Shown: in pieces, positions 5,330 through 8,192 of the stretch
Layout: each line of letters begins with the position of its first letter
Numbering within the stretch: position 1 is the stretch's first letter
Source of the DNA: JTS-RE37 sp041743975
GTDB taxonomy: Bacteria > Bacteroidota > Bacteroidia > Flavobacteriales > Flavobacteriaceae
NCBI GenBank assembly: GCA_041743975.1
Contig: JBGTLT010000234.1
Span: 1 to 8,192, forward strand
Length of the DNA: 8,192 nucleotides
Direction of reading: 5' to 3'
The notes under the pieces: generated by a model
What the model was told of the DNA's origin: nothing
The model's input: only the letters and a program-made list of their open reading frames with translations
Databases searched by the model: none
Translations under genes and position numbers: made by a program

Positions 5330-7027
5330 ATGAATAAATGGCTGATTGCACTTGCAATCCCTGCACTATTTTTCGCATGCAAAGAAGAAAAAAAAGTACC
5401 GGTTATTGAACCCTCCATAATGACCTCCAACATTCCGAAATCCGAAAAAACAATTCCCTTTGTCTGGGAAGGTGCCAACATCTATTTTTTGTTGACCGAT
5501 CGGTTCTATAATGGCGATACGGAGAATGACACTAACTTTGACCGGACGAATCCAACCGGTCCATTGCGGGGTTTCATGGGCGGGGACCTGAAAGGTATTA
5601 CCCAAAAAATTGAAGAGGGTTATTTCTCCAAACTTGGAATAAATGCCATATGGTTTACGCCAGTGGTGGAACAAATACATGGAGACACGGACGAAAAAAC
5701 CGGTAGCACCTATGGATACCATGGTTACTGGGCCAAAGACTGGACCGTTTTGGATCCTAATTTCGGGACTAAGAAGGATCTTGAAAATTTGGTAAGGACC
5801 GCACACCGCAAAGGTATCAGGATTCTGATGGATGTTGTTATGAACCATACCGGGCCGGTGACCCCCTCAGATCCTATTTGGCCGGAAGACTGGGTCCGGA
5901 CAGGTCCTACCTGTGATTTTACAAACTACGAATCCACAACAGCCTGTACATTGGTTGACAATTTGCCAGACATCCGAACAGAATCTGATGCGCCTGTGGA
6001 ATTGCCCGATGCCCTGCTGGCCAAATGGAAGAAGGAAGGCCGCCTGAGCGGCGAATTGGATGAACTGCAGCTCTTTTTTGAACGGACCGGGTACCCAAGG
6101 GCACCCCGGTTTTACCTCATTAAATGGTTAACGGATTATGTACACGACCTTGGGATCGATGGTTTCCGGGTCGACACGGTGAAGCATGTGAATGAGAACG
6201 CATGGTCCGAGTTGTACAAGGAAGCTTCCACTGCATTCGAAACCTGGAAAAAGAAACACCCGGAGGAAATCCTTGATGAACAGCCCTTCTTTATGGTGGG
6301 GGAGGTTTATGGATATGGGATTTCCAATGGCCGGGAATATGATTTTGGCGATAAAAAAGTGGATTATTTCTCCCATGGATTCAAAAGCCTGATCAACTTT
6401 GAATTGAAGCACGATGCTCAAAATGATTATGAGACCATTTTCGCCAAATACAGCAAACTGCTCCACAGTGAACTCCAGAATCTAAGCGTATTGAATTACC
6501 TTTCTTCCCATGATGACAATGCCCCCTTTGACAAAGAGCGGAAGAAGCCTTATAAGGCAGCAAACATACTGTTGCTGACCCCTGGGGCATCCCAGATTTA
6601 TTACGGGGATGAAACGTCACGAAGTTTGATAGTGGAAGGCACAGTAGGGGATGCGACTCTTCGCTCCTTTATGAACTGGGACCAGCTTGACAGTCTTCCC
6701 GCCACCGGGAAAATTCTGGAACATTGGCAAAAGCTCGGGCAATTCCGAAATAACCACCCTGCTGTGGGTGCCGGGAAACATAATCGCCTGGGCAAGGCCC
6801 CCTATGTTTTTAGCCGTACCTATACAAGCGGGGAGTATAAGGATAAAGTGGTCATTGGTTTAGACCTGCCCAAAGGGAAAAAATCCCTGTGGGTAAAAGG
6901 TTTCTTCGGGGATGGCACTAAACTTTTTGATACCTATTCCCAAACGGAGGTAGAAGTAAAATATGGCAAAGTACAGCTGGAAAATGATTTTGACATTGCG
7001 CTTCTGGAAGTTGCCGGAGAACGTTGA
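5330..7027 (+). CDS. GH13 alpha-amylase family lipoprotein (MalS-like)
   Basis: A 565-residue glycoside hydrolase family 13 enzyme predicted to cleave alpha-1,4-glucans such as starch or maltodextrin. It begins with a lipoprotein signal (MNKWLIALAIPALFFAC, lipidated Cys17), followed by Lys-Glu-Glu-Lys-Lys, which fits the Bacteroidetes export signal that sends lipoproteins to the outer surface. The four GH13 regions are intact: I DVVMNH (168-173), II GFRVDTVKH (278-286, nucleophile D282), III VGEVYG (323-328, acid/base E325) and IV SSHDDN (392-397, transition-state D395). YFLLTDRFYNGD near the start and YGYHGYW (128-134) resemble the periplasmic amylase MalS group; exact subfamily and product pattern are not determined. 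Domain B is long and holds the only two Cys of the mature chain other than Cys17 (C195, C206), a likely disulfide. A beta-rich C-terminal domain ends the protein. No SusC/SusD genes are adjacent. Its stop lies 2 bp from that of the opposing VOC gene. Confidence 0.93.
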   Translation: MNKWLIALAIPALFFACKEEKKVPVIEPSIMTSNIPKSEKTIPFVWEGANIYFLLTDRFYNGDTENDTNFDRTNPTGPLRGFMGGDLKGITQKIEEGYFSKLGINAIWFTPVVEQIHGDTDEKTGSTYGYHGYWAKDWTVLDPNFGTKKDLENLVRTAHRKGIRILMDVVMNHTGPVTPSDPIWPEDWVRTGPTCDFTNYESTTACTLVDNLPDIRTESDAPVELPDALLAKWKKEGRLSGELDELQLFFERTGYPRAPRFYLIKWLTDYVHDLGIDGFRVDTVKHVNENAWSELYKEASTAFETWKKKHPEEILDEQPFFMVGEVYGYGISNGREYDFGDKKVDYFSHGFKSLINFELKHDAQNDYETIFAKYSKLLHSELQNLSVLNYLSSHDDNAPFDKERKKPYKAANILLLTPGASQIYYGDETSRSLIVEGTVGDATLRSFMNWDQLDSLPATGKILEHWQKLGQFRNNHPAVGAGKHNRLGKAPYVFSRTYTSGEYKDKVVIGLDLPKGKKSLWVKGFFGDGTKLFDTYSQTEVEVKYGKVQLENDFDIALLEVAGER

Positions 7028-7029
7028 GA

Positions 7030-7410
7030 TCACTGCTGGGAATGCAGGGCGATCCGGTTCCCTTCGGTATCCCGTATCAATGCCATAAAACCATGCCCGC
7101 CCCCTATCTCTGTCTTATTGCGCAGTATTTTGCCACCTGCTGCCTCGGTCCTGCCCAATTCTCCTGCCACATCCTTACAAGAAAAGTAAACCAGGGCACC
7201 GTGCGTATCACTGGGGGAATACATGGCGTGTTTTACAAGGGAGCCGGAAGCTCCCGGTTTGGTATGGTCTCCCGGAAACCATCCCATTACAAATGCCTCC
7301 ATGTCATGGAGGGAGATGGCTATTTCAAAAACGGTTTCATAAAATTTCTGTGCCCTGTCCATATCCAGGACAGGTATCTCAAACCACCCGACCATATTAT
7401 TTTCAATCAC
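7030..7410 (-). CDS. VOC (glyoxalase/bleomycin-resistance fold) family protein
   Basis: A 126-residue cytosolic protein with the paired beta-alpha-beta-beta-beta modules of the vicinal oxygen chelate superfamily: MVGWFEIPVLDMDRAQKFYE (6-25) opens module one, and GALVYFSCKDVAGELGRTEA (71-90) opens module two, which ends in FMALIRDTEGNRIAL (108-122). This is the common small glyoxalase-like group whose substrate is usually unknown; true glyoxalase I activity should not be assumed. The start is taken as GTG 7410, which overlaps the upstream stop as GTGA (4 bp) and suggests translational coupling; ATG 7395 (residue 6) is the alternative. It is the second gene of a unit with the SRPBCC gene and converges on the amylase gene. 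Confidence 0.88.
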   Translation of the reverse strand: MIENNMVGWFEIPVLDMDRAQKFYETVFEIAISLHDMEAFVMGWFPGDHTKPGASGSLVKHAMYSPSDTHGALVYFSCKDVAGELGRTEAAGGKILRNKTEIGGGHGFMALIRDTEGNRIALHSQQ

Positions 7411-7940
7411 GGCTGCTTTTCCATTCTGTTTTTAAGATTGGCCAACCCCTCCTCAAAATCCTTCCCAACCATTTTATCCATACTCATAAACAACATCATG
7501 ATGCTCATGGGGAACCTGTTCTTTCCTGAAAAACCCCAGGTGACCCTGGTCTTCGACCCATCCAGATCCTCCACCGTAAGGTAGCTGTCAGACGTTGATT
7601 TCCAGGGTTTCAGAAACCGCAGTTCTGAATCGATCCGCTGCCCGGAAACGATTTTGGTAATTTCCTGCTCCCCTTCCCCTACATCTTTATTTCCATTCCA
7701 GTAACTCACACATCCCACTTCGCCATCCTTGCCTGTGAATTTTTTTTCCATACCAGGGTCTTTTTTAGCCCAGGGGGACCATTCATCCTGGTTTTTCAGG
7801 TACTTCAAATATTCGAAGACCTGTTTCCGGGGCCTGGCAATGTCAATGCTCCTGAATACATTATAGTTTTTGGGTGCCATTAGTGCCAATACCAGAATGA
7901 GTACAACAATTCCTGCCAGAATATAAAGAATTATAGTCAT
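7407..7940 (-). CDS. SRPBCC (START/polyketide cyclase-like) protein with N-terminal membrane anchor
   Basis: A 177-residue protein from ATG 7940. Residues 3-21 are a single hydrophobic helix, probably an uncleaved anchor. The rest fits the SRPBCC helix-grip fold found in the polyketide cyclase/dehydrase group: VFRSIDIARPRKQVFEYL (28-45), then the W-S-P-W element (54-57) typical of this subgroup, a beta sheet with G-C-V-S-Y-W-N-G-N (76-84) and V-G-E-G-E-Q-E-I (87-94), and a long C-terminal helix (about 145-173, MLFMSMDKMVGKDFEEGLANLK). Such proteins hold a hydrophobic ligand in a deep pocket; the ligand is unknown here. It is first in a two-gene unit with the VOC gene, overlapping it by 4 bp. 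Confidence 0.87.
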   Translation of the reverse strand: MTIILYILAGIVVLILVLALMAPKNYNVFRSIDIARPRKQVFEYLKYLKNQDEWSPWAKKDPGMEKKFTGKDGEVGCVSYWNGNKDVGEGEQEITKIVSGQRIDSELRFLKPWKSTSDSYLTVEDLDGSKTRVTWGFSGKNRFPMSIMMLFMSMDKMVGKDFEEGLANLKNRMEKQP

Positions 7941-7955
7941 TTGGATAGGATGTGT

Positions 7956-7978
7956 TAGTTAACTACTTCAAGTTACTA
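7956..7978. promoter_or_regulatory. Palindrome and half-repeat upstream of the SRPBCC-VOC unit
   Basis: TAGTTAACTA (7956-7965) is a perfect 10-bp palindrome, and a related AGTTACTA lies at 7971-7978, 14 bp further on. Both fall 16-40 bp upstream of the SRPBCC start codon, where an operator would act. No clear TAnnTTTG promoter was found on the minus strand nearby. Confidence 0.25.
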
Positions 7979-8192
7979 AAAATTCGCTATCCCTGGTAAA
8001 ATCGCTGCACTATTTTTGAGCTCCCTTTGCTGGATTTTTCAGACCGGTGAGCTGCATTTCAAGTATCCCTGATTCCGCCAATTCCCAGTCGGTTTCCGAA
8101 AGCCTGAGTTCCATAATCAATTTTGTTATATACTGGCCGCAGACCCGGAAACATTTAGCCTCTCAATAACTCTTGTCATGGGTAATTGTAAG
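7979..8192. other. Right-edge region without a confident gene
   Basis: Three weak possibilities are visible and none is supported. (1) A 34-codon minus-strand ORF, 8114 to 8010, beginning MELRLSETDWELAESG and ending in a Lys/Ala-rich tail. (2) A minus-strand frame open from the right edge to a TAA at 8126-8128 (last residues ...RLNVSGSAASI), which could be the end of a gene lying beyond the window. (3) A plus-strand ATG at 8178 with only five codons visible. Nothing here matches a known RNA gene or repeat. Confidence 0.3.

Noticed and set aside
5366..5848. A 160-codon minus-strand ORF opposite the start of the amylase gene
   Set aside because: Shadow of a strongly conserved GH13 coding region; its aromatic-rich composition has no recognisable pattern.
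4504..7027. A starch utilisation (Sus-like) locus
   Set aside because: No SusC-like TonB receptor, SusD-like protein or sugar-responsive regulator is present; only one GH13 enzyme and a stand-alone regulatory-like domain protein are seen.
7024..7584. A 186-codon plus-strand ORF opposite the VOC and SRPBCC genes
   Set aside because: Both minus-strand genes have clear family motifs through this region; the plus-strand product is Cys/His/Pro-rich with no recognisable domain and starts inside the amylase stop region.

Overview
The window looks like chromosomal core DNA from a marine-type member of the Flavobacteriaceae (Bacteroidetes) with moderate G+C. The evidence is a TAnnTTTG-type promoter (TATCTTTG upstream of the helicase gene), start codons without clear Shine-Dalgarno sequences, a stand-alone carboxypeptidase-like regulatory-domain protein, a lipoprotein whose mature N-terminus is Cys-Lys-Glu-Glu (a Bacteroidetes surface-export signal), and a SatD/DUF3307 gene pair. 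I cannot name the genus from sequence alone. There is no insertion sequence, CRISPR array, rRNA or tRNA that I can see.

Layout. Positions 1-1096 (minus strand) hold a two-gene unit, satD followed by a DUF3307 membrane protein that runs off the left edge, joined by an ATGA overlap. An AT-rich control region (1097-1206) with repeated CTAATAT boxes precedes it. Next come a minus-strand ICMT-like membrane methyltransferase (1207-1659) and, divergent from it, the house-cleaning nucleotidase rdgB/HAM1 (1737-2327). A 15-bp palindrome sits between the two. A 291-bp gap carries a good promoter and a roughly 107-nt leader for a DEAD-box RNA helicase with a DbpA RNA-binding domain and a Gly/Arg/Lys tail (2619-4430). 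A strong UUCG-loop terminator ends it. Two plus-strand exported proteins follow: a carboxypeptidase-regulatory-like domain protein (4504-5280) and a GH13 alpha-amylase-type lipoprotein (5330-7027). On the minus strand, converging on the amylase with 2 bp between stops, is a two-gene unit of an SRPBCC protein and a VOC protein with a GTGA overlap (7940 to 7030). Positions 7941-8192 have no confident gene.

Functionally these are mostly independent housekeeping loci: nucleotide-pool sanitation, RNA remodelling and alpha-glucan hydrolysis at the cell surface. The least explained part is the satD-DUF3307 pair. SatD carries the three signature motifs of a class III nucleotidyl cyclase-like fold plus a C-terminal helix-turn-helix, and is translationally coupled to a membrane protein with a conserved His/Asp set. 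This looks like a compact sensing or signalling module whose biochemistry is, to my knowledge, not established.
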